Assembly (NCBI GenBank): GCA_948567375.1
Contig: OX419759.1
Coordinates: 45,598,593 to 45,662,592 of the forward strand
From: Lunularia cruciata
Lineage: Eukaryota > Streptophyta > Marchantiopsida > Lunulariales > Lunulariaceae
Direction: 5' to 3'
Length of the DNA stretch: 64,000 bases
In this document: piece by piece, positions 37,290 to 48,949 of the stretch
Layout: each line of letters begins with the position of its first letter
Position numbering within the stretch: position 1 is the stretch's first letter
Translations under genes and position numbers: made by a program
Notes under the pieces: model-generated
The model's input: only the letters and a program-made list of their open reading frames with translations
Database searches by the model: none
Told to the model about the DNA's origin: nothing

Positions 37290-38666
37290 CCTAAAATTAC
37301 TTGCCATTGGAGTGCTCACTGGTTTTGCATTCTCCATGCCAAAATGAGCAAATAACTTTTCCAAATATCTCCTTTGAGATATCCATAACTTTCCTTTGCT
37401 CTTATCCCGGTGGATTTCAATCCCAAGCACCTCCTTTGAAGAAAGTAAATCTTTCATATCAAACTCCCTACCAGGTTTTGCTTCCAATTTCTCCACCTTA
37501 ACCATATCCTCCATGGCAATCAACATATCATCCACATATAGTACCAAGATGATTAAACCAAATACTATAGGTCCATGTAGCTTCTTGAGGTTCACTCAAC
37601 AATCTGACTCGCTTCTTTTATATCCATGCTTCAACATGAAAGCATCAAATTTCATGTACCAAAGTCTTGGACTTTGGTTAAGTAGATATGAAGACTTTTG
37701 TAACCTGCAAACTAGGTTTCCATTCCTTGGTACCACAAAACCTTCAGGTTGATGCATGTAAGTCTCTTCTACAATTCTCCATGTAAAAAAGCAATTGTAA
37801 TACTAGTTGCTCCAACTCGGAGTTATGGAACGCAATTATTACTAACAATGCATGAATTGAAGAGATGTTTACCATTGGTGAAAAAATCTCATTGAAGTCA
37901 TAATTTGGCTATAACCTTTTGCTACAAGCCTTGCTTTGTATTGATCTTCCCCTGATTTGGAAGTAGTTCCTTCCTCCAAAATATCCATCTGCAACCAATT
38001 GCCTCCTTTCTGGGAGTCAATTTTTTAAGTCTCTAAGTTTGGTTTGGCCAAAGACTTCATCTCCTCATCCATTGCATAATGCCATTTTTTACACTCTTAA
38101 TTGTCTCCATCATGGTATTCTCATCAAGAACTACACTCCTACTCACAACAAGGCAACACCTTTTTGGATCCCAAAATCTATATTCCTTTGTATCCATCTC
38201 TTATCCCAAGAATATACATTGTCTTTATTTGGGATCTAGCTTTGTCCTTTGTTCTTGTTGAACATGAACATAAGCTATGCATCCAAAAATCAAAGTGAAG
38301 CATAATCAACATGCCAACCTGGCCATTTGTCAATAGGCGTCTTACACTCAATAGCAGTAGAAGGAGAAATGTTCACCAAATGAGAAGCCATATTGATAGC
38401 TTATGCCCAAAAGCTCTTCTCCACTCTGGTGTTCCTTAACATACTTCTTGAATTATTTGGGACTGTATGATTTATCTGCTCTGCCACTTCATGTTTTTGA
38501 GGGGTACCTGGTATGGTAAAGTGATAAATTATCAGTTCAGTCTTACAAAATCTACCAAACTCTCAAGGTTTTTATTCTCAACCATTATCAGATCTCAAAT
38601 ACTTCACTTTCCTTCCAGTTTATTTTCCATCATCACCTTCCATTTTTTAAAGATAGAGAAGACCTC
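37290..38666 (-). mobile_element. Ty1-copia fragment (integrase to RT)
   Basis: On the - strand the right part (about 38040-38660) reads as integrase and linker, with many stops. The left part (37290-37595) reads as reverse transcriptase: LVLYVDDMLIAMEDM with the catalytic YVDD intact, then GIEIHRDKSKGKLWISQ, YLEKLFAHFGMENAKPVSTP and ASNFRI. After ASNFRI the sequence ceases to be copia-like. Gag, protease, RNase H and both LTRs are missing. The right end abuts block A copy 3. Confidence 0.85.
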
Positions 38667-38781
38667 TGATGTTTGAAATATTTACAAAACAGTTGCTCCA
38701 GGAACACTGCATATGCACTGAAATGTATCTATTCCTTTCTATTGTATCCCACCACATACCACAAACTCTGTGGTGGCTCAT

Positions 38782-38804
38782 CCTAAACCCTAAACCCTAA
38801 ACCC
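38782..38804. repeat. Interstitial telomeric repeat, three CCCTAAA units
   Basis: Three units of the plant telomere repeat (cctaaaccctaaaccc and on) sit inside block A. Copy 1 (about 142-146) lacks them: it reads tctcatcatccc where this copy has ctcat, the insert, and gaatcatccc. About 27 bases were inserted at one point. Confidence 0.95.
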
Positions 38805-39352
38805 GAATCATCCCTTGTATCATCTAAGTAGTATTTTCATGAATTGCACTTCAGATCTAAATGATATGGATCAGCATCATTGGCATCAAGTTTTTTTCAC
38901 CATGCATCATCATATTCATACTCATTTCATGCATGTATTTTTCAATACGCTTTTTAGCAGGATTGGGGCACTGATCTATGGCATCTCAATTGCTAGTAGT
39001 TGCTTTTTTGTCCGTTATCTCACATTCATACTGTTCTTTGTGGCTTCTCTATCAATTATCTCTTGGTTTTGTTTGGCTTATGCTATAGAATTTTCTATAG
39101 CTTTCTCTCTCATTCTCCGTCCGAATTTTGAGTTCTCACTCCGGAAAACTCTGCCAAGATTACGCAAGCTACATGGATCTGGCACTTCACTTGGAAATTT
39201 GAATTCAAATTTAGCTTTCTTGATTAGCTTTCTTGACCATGGATTTGCCGGACCCCAAGGCCCAATACACAATTCATTACTTAAACATTCGCTTTCCAAA
39301 GTCTCTTGTGTCTCATAGTCTTTTCAGCTACCTTTGTCCTGCATTAAGGTTT

Positions 39353-40940
39353 CGGGGGAATCTTTGCAATGTTTATGGTCAAATACTGTATTTCCGGATT
39401 CCGGATTCCGCTGTCGTCTGTCCATGTTAGTCCTTATTATGTCCCCATACTACCGAAGGCCTTGAGCACAAAGTCTTGCTACTTCAATAGCCAATAGGTG
39501 ATTCATGTAGATACTAAATGTAATATAGCTTGCAGTAGAACCTGATCATAAAAGCCAATGCAACTTGTATCAAGACAGCTGGTCTTGAGCTTGTTCTGGA
39601 ATATTAACTCGCATGCTACTTTAAGCAGTTGTTCACAACAACGACCAACAAAAACAACGTCCAAGAATTTTGTATATGTTTTAGTTTTGTAGGTATTATT
39701 TTTTTCAAAAGGCTATTAATATTTAATATATTAATATATAATATTAATATTTTCCAATCATTGCTACAGTATTGGCTACTATTATTTAGTGAATATCTCA
39801 AGATGAACTAATTTATGAATTACTTCACTTTCTTTATTTCGGATTATAAAAATGGTTATTTGGGGTCCAATTGCAGTTGTCCATTTTATAGATTTGTGAT
39901 CTAAATTTTCTGCAATTTTGGAGTGCAGCATCTAGACATTTAGGTATTTAAAAGTCTACTTTTAAAGAAAAATATGATATTATTTTAAATTCTCTAATTA
40001 TAACTTACATTTTGACTAAGATCGTGGAGAGAATTCAATCCAAAGCTCACCATCAAAAAATTGTTGTTTAGTATTGGAGAAATTCTCGATGTTATGTAGA
40101 AAAAACCTACTTGAATAGTGCCTGCCAAGATGTACACCTCATAAGTCATGCAGAATTTTAGCTACAATCTTATACAAAACCGATTTAAACCAAGTCTCCA
40201 CCTGATCAAATCAATAATCGTCTCTTCTCAAGTATCCTTTTATACCCTTAAATAAAAAACTACGTAAACTCAATTTTTAAGCTTCTTAAATGGGCCTAAT
40301 AGGGTTGATCTCTGTATGGTTTGATATGTCTCCCCATCCTTCTTATTACTCTATGCATGTTGTTTCTTTATGTCTTCTTAGCTCTTAGCTGCAACCTGTT
40401 GCTTGTGACAGATAAACAGGGCTTAGATTTAATTCCATGTATGCTTTAGTGAGAACCACTTTTTTGTTAATCCAATCTCATCTACACATGCAAATCTCTG
40501 AAACCATGAAATAATCTTTATCCGCAAGTGACATAGGAGAAGAGAAAAGGTTGAAGGATGGCTTTTGGGTGAGAACAAATAAAGATATTCGGGTGAAGAC
40601 TATGGCAAGTACAGTAGAAATTAATTTTTTTGCTGGTTTTGGAATTGCAATATAGTTAGGCTTCATAACCTGAGGTTGCAAAAAAATTGAAGCACACTAA
40701 GAGATTCTAGTTAGAATATAAGTGAACACCTATATATAAATAGACATGTGCCTGCGGGTTATTTACAAGAGCACTTGGTTCTGTAAATAGGTTAGAGAAT
40801 CCGTACACTATGATTAACTCTTCATGGAATAGCGGTATTGAAATTACTTTCTTCTAATGCTTCTTATATGCAAAGACTTCTTTAATTCTATACTGTGTAT
40901 ATTAAAAGATGCCTTTAGATTGTGGATAGAAAAAAATTTC
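39353..40940. other. 1.6-kb segment present only in block A copy 3
   Basis: AT-rich, without recognisable genes; the longest frames are about 60 codons. It is either an insertion here or a deletion in copy 1. No clear terminal inverted repeats or target-site duplication were seen: ggtttc at the left and ggagaaag at the right flank the join. Confidence 0.6.
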
Positions 40941-42534
40941 TGGGAGAAAGATACTGAAATTTCATAAAATGTAATTTAAGCATCTGTCTCCTAAATATCA
41001 TCGTTCTGTTAAGAACACAGTAGATATGCTCTTATCTTCTTTGGGATAATAGAGCAAAATTTATAACAAACTATATCACGATGCACTAATGACAAAGCGA
41101 AATAGAAATAGACAAGTCCAAGAAATAAACATAATAGAGTTCAATGTAAGTTACAATTTTGGGTCTTATATTTGAACTTCATGACAATACACATACAAGT
41201 TTTTCATACATTTTTCTTTTCTATCTAACTTAATCGTCTACTCTTCTAATGTTTAGATGACAATTTACATAAATTTATAATAGGTTTTAATTTTAAGTGA
41301 TGTATGGAATCCAATGCAAATGTCTGTTGGTGAATCTGATTATCTGACTTTCAGTCATCTTGGACAAGTCCAGATTAAGTGAATAGGCTGATGATGCTCA
41401 GTATTTTATCCATGTGGGGAATTTGGTTTACTCATTTTTACTTCCTTTTGGGTGTGCGAACTTGAATTTCCTTCTCATGTAGTTTTCTGGCTGAAATAAT
41501 CGATCCGGAGTTTCGAGTGTACAACAACTGTTGGCAGCATGGGGTCTGTTCATTTCCTTGTGTTGAAGCAGGGTAATTAAGTTAAACGCTTCCCGGTTGT
41601 TTATGGCTAAAAGAATATCATATTATGTGAGGAAAATGTGGTAGCTCCGTATTTATCTAGGAAGCACTATACCGTGCAGGGAATTTACTCTTCGTCCCAC
41701 AATCGTGGCCATAGATCCATCTAGGAAGGCTTCGAGTTCTTTCTGCGTATGACTATCTGAATTCGATGAGGTTTACCTATCTACATCCGAAGAGTTCCAA
41801 ATTTAGTACTGGTAGAAAGTTTGGATATGACTATCTGAGTCCGAAGAGTTTCCAACTTAGTTGTGGTAGGAATTTCCCTCTAGTTCCTGCCAAAATTTTG
41901 TTCGAGAACCCTTTGTATCATCGATCTTCCATGACGAATTAGTTATGTTAGTCTGAACCGCGAAGCTAGAAACTGCATGACGCCAGCAACTAGCTACTGT
42001 TCGATATTCCTGACAAGCACATCGAAACAGATTGGTTCGTTATCGACACAAGGTGCTTGAGACTTGAGACTGTGGATAAGCAGCACATCTTTTTGGCACT
42101 GACACGTCTCCTAATTCTGCGATTAGAGGGACATGCTCAACGAGCCACCTGCGGAAACAGGAAAGGAATGGAACATCGACGACCACAGTCAGTCATGTGC
42201 TTGGACCAAGTACTAGTGCACACGCTTACCAGTAGTCATCCGGAAGATATGAGAACAAACATTCAGACACAGAACCTAGATTTTATTATATATTGAGTTT
42301 GCTCGTCAGAGCTCATTGTAGCGCATCCAGATCTTTAAGCGACCGAAGCAACTATCTAGCTGTAAGGTGTTCTACTTCGAACCGCGTAGTATCTTCGCAT
42401 GCGTAAATATTAATGCACAGTCACCCATATGCATGGAAATACTTACTCAGCAGAAATCTCTGGGTATCAGTCATGTTGGGAATTGACAGGGTCTGTCAAA
42501 TCTCCTGATATACTTGGCATTGCATGTCATTTAC

Positions 42535-43967
42535 TTATGGGCAAAACACGGTATCGTAGTTGGTGCCTGTGGTACAAGTGTAAGTTGAAGTTGGATCGTC
42601 AAAGTTGTAGCTGTATGCTTCAGGACACGCTGTCTTAAACTGCCTTGTGCCAGCTGTAGGGCCTTGTCCGGCAGTTCCGTCCGTGTTGATACATACAAGC
42701 GCTCCGCTGGGCTGAGTCTGGAGAACATTGTTGGGTTTACAGAAAGCGCTGGATAGCCACCAGAGAGACATGTTAAGAAGGAAACCCAAGGAGATACAAT
42801 GCATAAAATGGCCCTCAACGTAAGAACTCACGGCTGCTGATGAGTGCCAACAAAGAACGTGCCTTAAACTTTCGCAGTTATTACATGCCCAAACTTATGG
42901 ATTGTAGAGCATTGCACCTGATATCACTGATGGTACAGTCTGGAGATCCGCATCTAAATCCGTTTGGTGTTTCTCCGCCTGCTATATTTGTAGGAGTAAT
43001 ACCCAAGGGGATTGTGTATGCATTCTACAAATGTCCAATATGGCAAGCATTAGCTTTTGTAGATCACAGATGCTGCTGGCTCGATGCGTTCAACGTCTAT
43101 ATTGCTGTTGAATATAACGCGAAACTCTCATACTTGGACGTTTTTTCTCGTACAGATGTGATACTCCAGCAGCTATTTCTTTCACCATTGATTCTGTATA
43201 ATATCAGATTCTCCCTTATTCTCCTGGAAATCGTGATTCAAGAGCTATTGTACTCATTCACCTCGATCAGCAGAAACCGAATTAATCTATTTGATTTAAT
43301 ATATGCGAACAGTACCAAAGCTATAAAATTCTTCTTAGGGCGAACCTTCTGATCATGAGCTGTATAGGTCCGGAGAACTTACCACGTTACTGATATCATA
43401 ATAGTCTTGACCACCATCACCGAGGGTGAACTCAGCCAAGTCGGCCTTATTTCTATCAGTAGCTGCGTTTGGAGTTCCAGCCACTGCGCACTGTCCAGAC
43501 ACTGACGCCCATATAGTTCCAGCCACCCAATTGCAGGAAGACCCAAAATTAAGAGCTTGTGTAGCTCCACTAGCCAGGTCGTACTGATCTATGGGATTGT
43601 TTTGATTTTGCACGCAGGTAGACACCGTGTAGGGACACTTGTTCCGAATCGTAATTACACAACCTGTGATGAAAAAATGATCTTACGTCAGGGACTAATC
43701 ACATGAAAACCACGGAGTTTCACCCATACCAAACAATCGAATAGGGAGAAACGTTCCGTCCGTGCAGATACATCAGTGGCAAAGTTAACATCTAATAAAT
43801 CAGTTCCATGTATTGCTCACTCAAGCTCGTATCACAAACATGTATAATGTAACCACGGAAACAGAACTCAAGAGGATATCTGTGAAGTCATTTCCCTTAC
43901 CGTTGCTGACAGTTGCAGTCATCACTGTCAGAAGCAGAAGTCCCAGGCCTAGTCGAGAAGTCGCCAT
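42535..43967 (-). CDS. Thaumatin-like protein (PR-5 family), three exons
   Basis: A predicted secreted defence-type protein of the thaumatin fold. Exon 1 (43901-43967) gives a signal peptide, [20 protein letters not shown], ended by a GTAAG donor. Exon 2 (43383-43663, after CAG) joins in frame and gives [31 protein letters not shown], then [19 protein letters not shown], a hallmark thaumatin stretch with acidic REDDD-type residues; its donor is GTAAGT. Exon 3 ends at 42535 with [28 protein letters not shown] and TVFCP plus stop, the classic C-terminus. The exon 3 start is uncertain: an AG at 42814-42815 keeps frame (about 208 aa). The best-looking acceptor (branch-like cttaac, then pyrimidines to ctatccag near 42752) hits a stop. 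The text [11 protein letters not shown] lies in the adjacent frame, so a one-base loss may have disabled the gene. The cysteine-rich domain II of large family members is absent. Confidence 0.8.
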
Positions 43968-44111
43968 TGGTGTTAGATGATGAATGATCGATGCTGACCA
44001 CTCGGAGAAAGATAGAAGTAAACCAATGAAGCTAAAATGCTCTCTGATTAGCAGATCTTTCGTTCTCTCGCAGACTTCGTCATGGTAACAACTTACACTC
44101 ACAATTTATAG
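43968..44111 (-). promoter_or_regulatory. Thaumatin-like gene promoter, TATA box at 44105-44111
   Basis: CTATAAA on the - strand lies about 140 bp upstream of the ATG, giving a leader of about 110 nt. The same element is kept in the orphan copy at 28548-28554 and lost from copy 1. Confidence 0.6.
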
Positions 44112-44129
44112 ATCCCAAAATTGATGTAC

Positions 44130-46490
44130 CTACTTCCAGAATCAACACGTGGCAATCCCTGGTTTATCGACTGACTTTTGACGGCACTACTGTTCGTGCT
44201 TTCCTCGCAGTACTCTTCCGGCCCGACTTTCTTCAGGACATCCCCGACTCTCAACGGTGAGGCCTTTGGGACCATCGATTCCGTCCTTTTTACGCCTGCA
44301 TATACAGGTCCCGAGGTTTGACCAGTAGTGAAACATTTTCAGGGGATTTGAAGAAGTTCAATCAGGAATATGTGAAGGCTTGCAAAGTTCGTGAAGGCAA
44401 ATATGGAGGTCATTGTTCAATAATTTTGTAAATAAAATGTAAGACATATATTATATTATAATTGAAAAAATATAATTTGGCCCATTGCATTTCAGATGGA
44501 GCGCCAGCATTCTCGTTTGATACTACGCACTACCGAAAGACACATATAAAATCAGAAAGTCAAGGTAGAACGAATACAAAGCACCGCGTTACAAGACCGA
44601 GCATCCGGCCGATTCAGGTCGCTGAAACGCGATATGAAAGGGCCGGATGCTACGCTGCGGAGTCTAGCATCCCAAATTCACATAGTAAACTTCATGTATA
44701 TATTTTTATTTATTGTATTTCCACATATATAGTTTTATCTCACCCTTGTACGGCTTGATGGGGTTTCATGGTATCTACGCGATCCGCCCTTTTCTCTTTA
44801 TACTCACTATTTAATATCCGTGAGCCGAATGGTTTAGAGGATTACACGAGAATAAGGTAGTGACGTGATGACAGCAGAAGCGACACAGATATCGATGTCT
44901 CCACTTGTTATGGGACACGAACTGGAAAGCTTCACTGATAAAATAATTGTTTGGAACGAGTGTACCTACCTCAAGTCAAAAGGTTTTTACACCGGGTCCA
45001 ATGCGGTCGACATTCATATCATCAGAATCATCATGCTGAAATTCGATGAAGTCACAGTGTTTTATATGATATCCATGGTCAAAGGATGAATTTTATGTAC
45101 ATCAATGTGCTCCAGTCCGTTTCCACTGCATATACATAAACCACTCAGAAGTTATCGAAGTCATTGGTTAAGTATAGGACGGCCTACGTAGTAAGCCGGC
45201 CTTCACATACATATAGATCAGATTAGACATATGTACTGGAGCTGCATACAATGCTGTAGTATACGGGTGCTGAAAAACCTGATTATGTATCAGGATCGTG
45301 GATGATCTAGAGATTATGACATCTTTGCAGCCCTGGACAACAAGCTCCAATCGCCCGTGTGGGCCAAGAGATAGAACGCAAAATGCCACATCAGCGAGGA
45401 TCTCATATCAAATTTGTGAAAGCGATAACGTGATAAATATTGAATTCCACTCTACTGTTGAAGAACGTGATATTCTTCTGTAGTTCCTGGTTTTCGGAGG
45501 TTTATGCATGATCCACCGGCCGGTCCGCATAACGGAGTCTCCGCTGCTTTTGAAGAGCCAATCTACTTATCAGGGAAGAAATGAGTAACAAACTTATCTG
45601 TAAATGCTATCGGTGCTAAGTTTTAATGTGTAAGGTTCCATGTTGATATGGAAATCAATGAAGTCTGAACTTTGGGACATTCATTGTACGTTCTCATGAG
45701 ATTGGGTTCGATTTCAGACTAACCAGCATCAGTCTCAATCTCAGTTGTTCAGCTGATGTAGTTCTCAGTCCAAATCGACGGTTTGTCCCAAACGTCTACT
45801 CAAACGAAACAACCTGATGGTAACGGTTTGCAACGTGATCAGATCGTAACAAGAGATATAGAACAAAATCTGCGAATCAATATAGGACGTCTACCATAGA
45901 GTCTACAAAGGTCCAATAAATACCCCATCCCCATATGGATTGACGTACGAACAAACCCTATATGAGTATCGGCGTTCATCATCCCCAAAGTGAAGATGCG
46001 GGCCCCTTGAACCATGAAGCTCGATTCCTATGGTGCAAATCTCTCGTTGCGCTGCATCGCACATCCGTTTCTTCGGCAGTCGCCGTAGCCGAAATTCATA
46101 TTTCGGCAAATGGTAATATAAACGAGAATACAACCCGTTGATCCCCGGTCGGTAACATGACAAGACGAAAGGGGCATTCAAAACTGGGGTCAAGAATTGT
46201 TAGCACCTTTCACAAGGGAAGTGCCTTCAAGTTGAAGATAGATGAAAAAGATGACGGCATCGAAAGGTACTCAAGCTCGTGAATAAAGTTGAACAATGAA
46301 AATCAAGGAACAAAATTGTTGCCATTGCGTATTTATATTTTTAGACTATCAATTAGAGTTGAGTTTTAATTTTTATCGTGAGAGATATTCTAATTTCAAG
46401 TCGCATTGCAACTGAATGTCTTTATGCCAAGTTTCATATAGCATGAAGTGATACTCTGTACGACGCTTCGACCTTGAGAAAACCCCTTAT
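44130..46490. repeat. Block B, copy 3
   Basis: This block is collinear with 3100-5990 but lacks about 550 bp. At 45338-45345 the sequence jumps from the counterpart of 4300 to that of 4838, with gacaa present at both ends in the other copies. A smaller loss occurs near 45945. Confidence 0.85.
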
Positions 46491-47149
46491 TCTGTTTCCA
46501 ATTATCAGTTGTTACATCATTTGGAATTTAGAGCAAACGAAGGATGTCTGGATTGTCTTTTGCTAGAAATTTCAAAACCTATACACTCGATTTCTTTAGG
46601 TTCCAGGTTGAAAGTAAGAATCACAAATCCATACAATTCATGATGGAAAAGGAAGAGATCAAAAGAGAGTAGAGCGTCAAATAAGTTTACCCTAATCGAC
46701 ACTCGTTTCAAGTTCAGTCACCCTATTTTATTGCCTTAAGAAAAAGAGTACAAAACTAGAACGAGTCCTGGTTGTTCTTCCACATGGAAGTAAATCTCAA
46801 ATGGAATTGGATCAAACCTCTTAAATCTCAGACTTGAGGATTGCTTAAGGCTTGAGTAGTAACCCGGCCTTCATATTCACTTAACCCATAACCCAAACTG
46901 CCTCGAAATTCCTCCAAGGCCCCAAAGGAACATCTTGGCAAAGAGTATCTACTCAAAAGGAGTTGCACCTTGAATCAGATACATGGATTTGTGACATGTT
47001 AGTGAAGTCCACCCCTTTCAATTTCCCCTTGATGACCGCATTGTCTACCATAAAGGAGGTGCTGACCATCCTTTGAGGCCTAATTCAGCCGCTTAGGCCT
47101 CCAAAATTGGCTTTAAAGTTCCTAGCATGTTTTAGACCTCTACACTATT
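46491..47149. repeat. B-to-C spacer, copy 3
   Basis: Counterpart of 31541-32214, diverged by scattered substitutions. No gene is seen. Confidence 0.65.
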
Positions 47150-48045
47150 ACTGAAAGTACTATTTTGGTAACATGTCTATCTTATCCATTTAGACCATCA
47201 TATATAATATCCTTCAAAATATTACAATGTCAATTACCACCTGTAGATAATAGCTAATGGTATTACATGAAAGGTGGAGAAGCAATAGAAGAAGAAGTCT
47301 TCACAAAGGTTACTATTTTTCATTCATTTGAGCTCCTCTAGTAGTTTCTCTTTGTCAAGGTTGGAGGAGCTCGATTACTTCAAAGTCAACATAGTTTGTG
47401 GAAACGAATGAATTAGATTACCTTCATACTCATTTACATAAATTTGGTGTAGTACCTGCAGTTTTCTAGGCCATGCCAATACTATGTGTTTAACAACTCT
47501 GCCATCATATCTTGTATAAAAGATTGGTAAGGTCCTTGTTTGAGAAACACAAGAATATTTTGTGGTAAAAGAGGAATCAATGTTTGTGGTTCAAAAGGTT
47601 CCTAGTACTATTTCCTATTTAACATGTCTCATTAAGGTATGTGCCAAGAGAGTAATGCTAGTATATTTCCATGGTGCCTTAAGGATCATATCACTAAGAT
47701 AGAATTTGAATCATGAAGCCTATTACAATTTAAGAGCCATTAGGCATTGTGCACCAAAGTAAATGGAACCTAAAAGCAAACTTGTTATATAAATCTATGT
47801 TTGAATTGCAAAGCAATAGAGCAAGTTGTTCCTAACTATCCTCAACCACCATCATGAAGACACGAGGTTTGGTTTGTTCATATGTCATCGTCAACAAAGG
47901 TGGATACAACATACATTGTGTAACTATTGAAGAAATTGGATCAACACCAATTGCATTAATTGAGAAAGGGAGTTGATTCGACCAAGAGAATCAGCATGTC
48001 CAGACAAGGTCAAGAAAAGACAAAAAAAAAAGTTCTCTCTTCAGA
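47150..48045 (+). mobile_element. Ty3-gypsy remnant (block C, copy 3), left part only
   Basis: This stretch matches the gag-side half of the element (about 6003-7015). It then ends abruptly at cttcagattctt, where block E begins, so no protease or RT remains. An internal loss near 47360 removes the gag start. Confidence 0.7.
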
Positions 48046-48058
48046 TTCTTCTCTAGAC

Positions 48059-48761
48059 GAGCTGGAGGATGAGATTATGACTCACTTTGAGTTTTAAAAC
48101 TCATTGCTGTTTCAATTCCATGGAGATCCAATTAATGATTAGATGCTGAAGTAAATGATGATTCATCGAGGAGAGGTGGACCCACTGAGGAGCAAAATCT
48201 GATATTCAAAAAGGAGAATAATTTAAGGAAAGGGGTGAAGGAAGCTGAGAGTGATTTTTGGAAGAGGAGGAAAATGTAAAGAAGTGTTGGAAAACATGCA
48301 GCATTTGCATTTGAATTTGCACATAATTTTTCCAACCATGGCAATATGGGGAAGGAGGTAATGGATACAAGGACAAGGATAAGACTAGCAAAAATTGAGG
48401 CCACTAGCCTAGCACAAAGGGATGAAATTGAACACTTAAAAACACAACAAAGCTAGAAGATATTGCATGCAAAGAAAATTGGTGCAAAGTAGGAGTCAAA
48501 GTGGAAGATACTTGCCACAAAAGTGAAGTTCAAAGCTGCAAAGGAAAAGGCAAAAGACAAGAAGGCAACGTCAACACAACATTTGGCAATGTTTATTGAG
48601 TTTCTGAGGGTAGGGTAAAAGGAAAAGGGAAAAGCCACAAGGAGATAAAATTCTATTTTGAGAAAATTTCCTTTTGTGAGGTAGGGAGTAGTGACAAATT
48701 TGAAATATAACTCTATAATTGCAATATTACATTTGCAGATTTGCATCCTGTGTTTCTCTTT
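48059..48761 (+). pseudogene. Block E, copy 2: relict of unidentified repeat protein
   Basis: The same charged plus-strand reading as 23722-24422 (SLAQRDEIEHLKTQQS near its middle), with its own stops. The right end is again gtttctcttt, but here it is followed by different DNA instead of the copia RNase H. The minus frames 48132-48404 and 48453-48776 are shadows. Confidence 0.5.
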
Positions 48762-48949
48762 ACCTTGTTTGTGCAATTGATTATGGTGGATGTGAACTTA
48801 TATCTTGTTTACCATAACTGTGAACATCCAATGCCCAAGGTTCACAACTCAGAGCCTACACGGTCCACAATTCTTTGAATGTCCTTTTGATAGTTCAATC
48901 TCTTTGATAACTACTTTTTATTCTCTTTTAGGCTCTTTGCCATGTTTAA
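48762..48949. other. Short spacer before copia fragment
   Basis: No gene. It separates block E from the RNase H end of the next copia fragment. Confidence 0.3.

Larger units (their letters stand above)
38676..42300. repeat. Block A, copy 3
   Basis: This is the counterpart of 31-2040, with two extra elements: a telomeric insert (38782-38804) and a 1.6-kb segment (39353-40940). The 167-codon frame 38815-39318 is open here but shifted in copy 1, so it is not called as a gene. Confidence 0.85.

Noticed and set aside
38815-39318. 167-codon frame in block A copy 3, possible membrane protein
   Set aside because: The sister copy (134-580) is shifted by indels, and composition alone explains the hydrophobic run.
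42840-43352. 170-codon plus-strand frame with hydrophobic stretches
   Set aside because: It lies inside intron 2 of the thaumatin-like gene on the opposite strand, has no recognisable domain, and most of it is missing from the sister copy.
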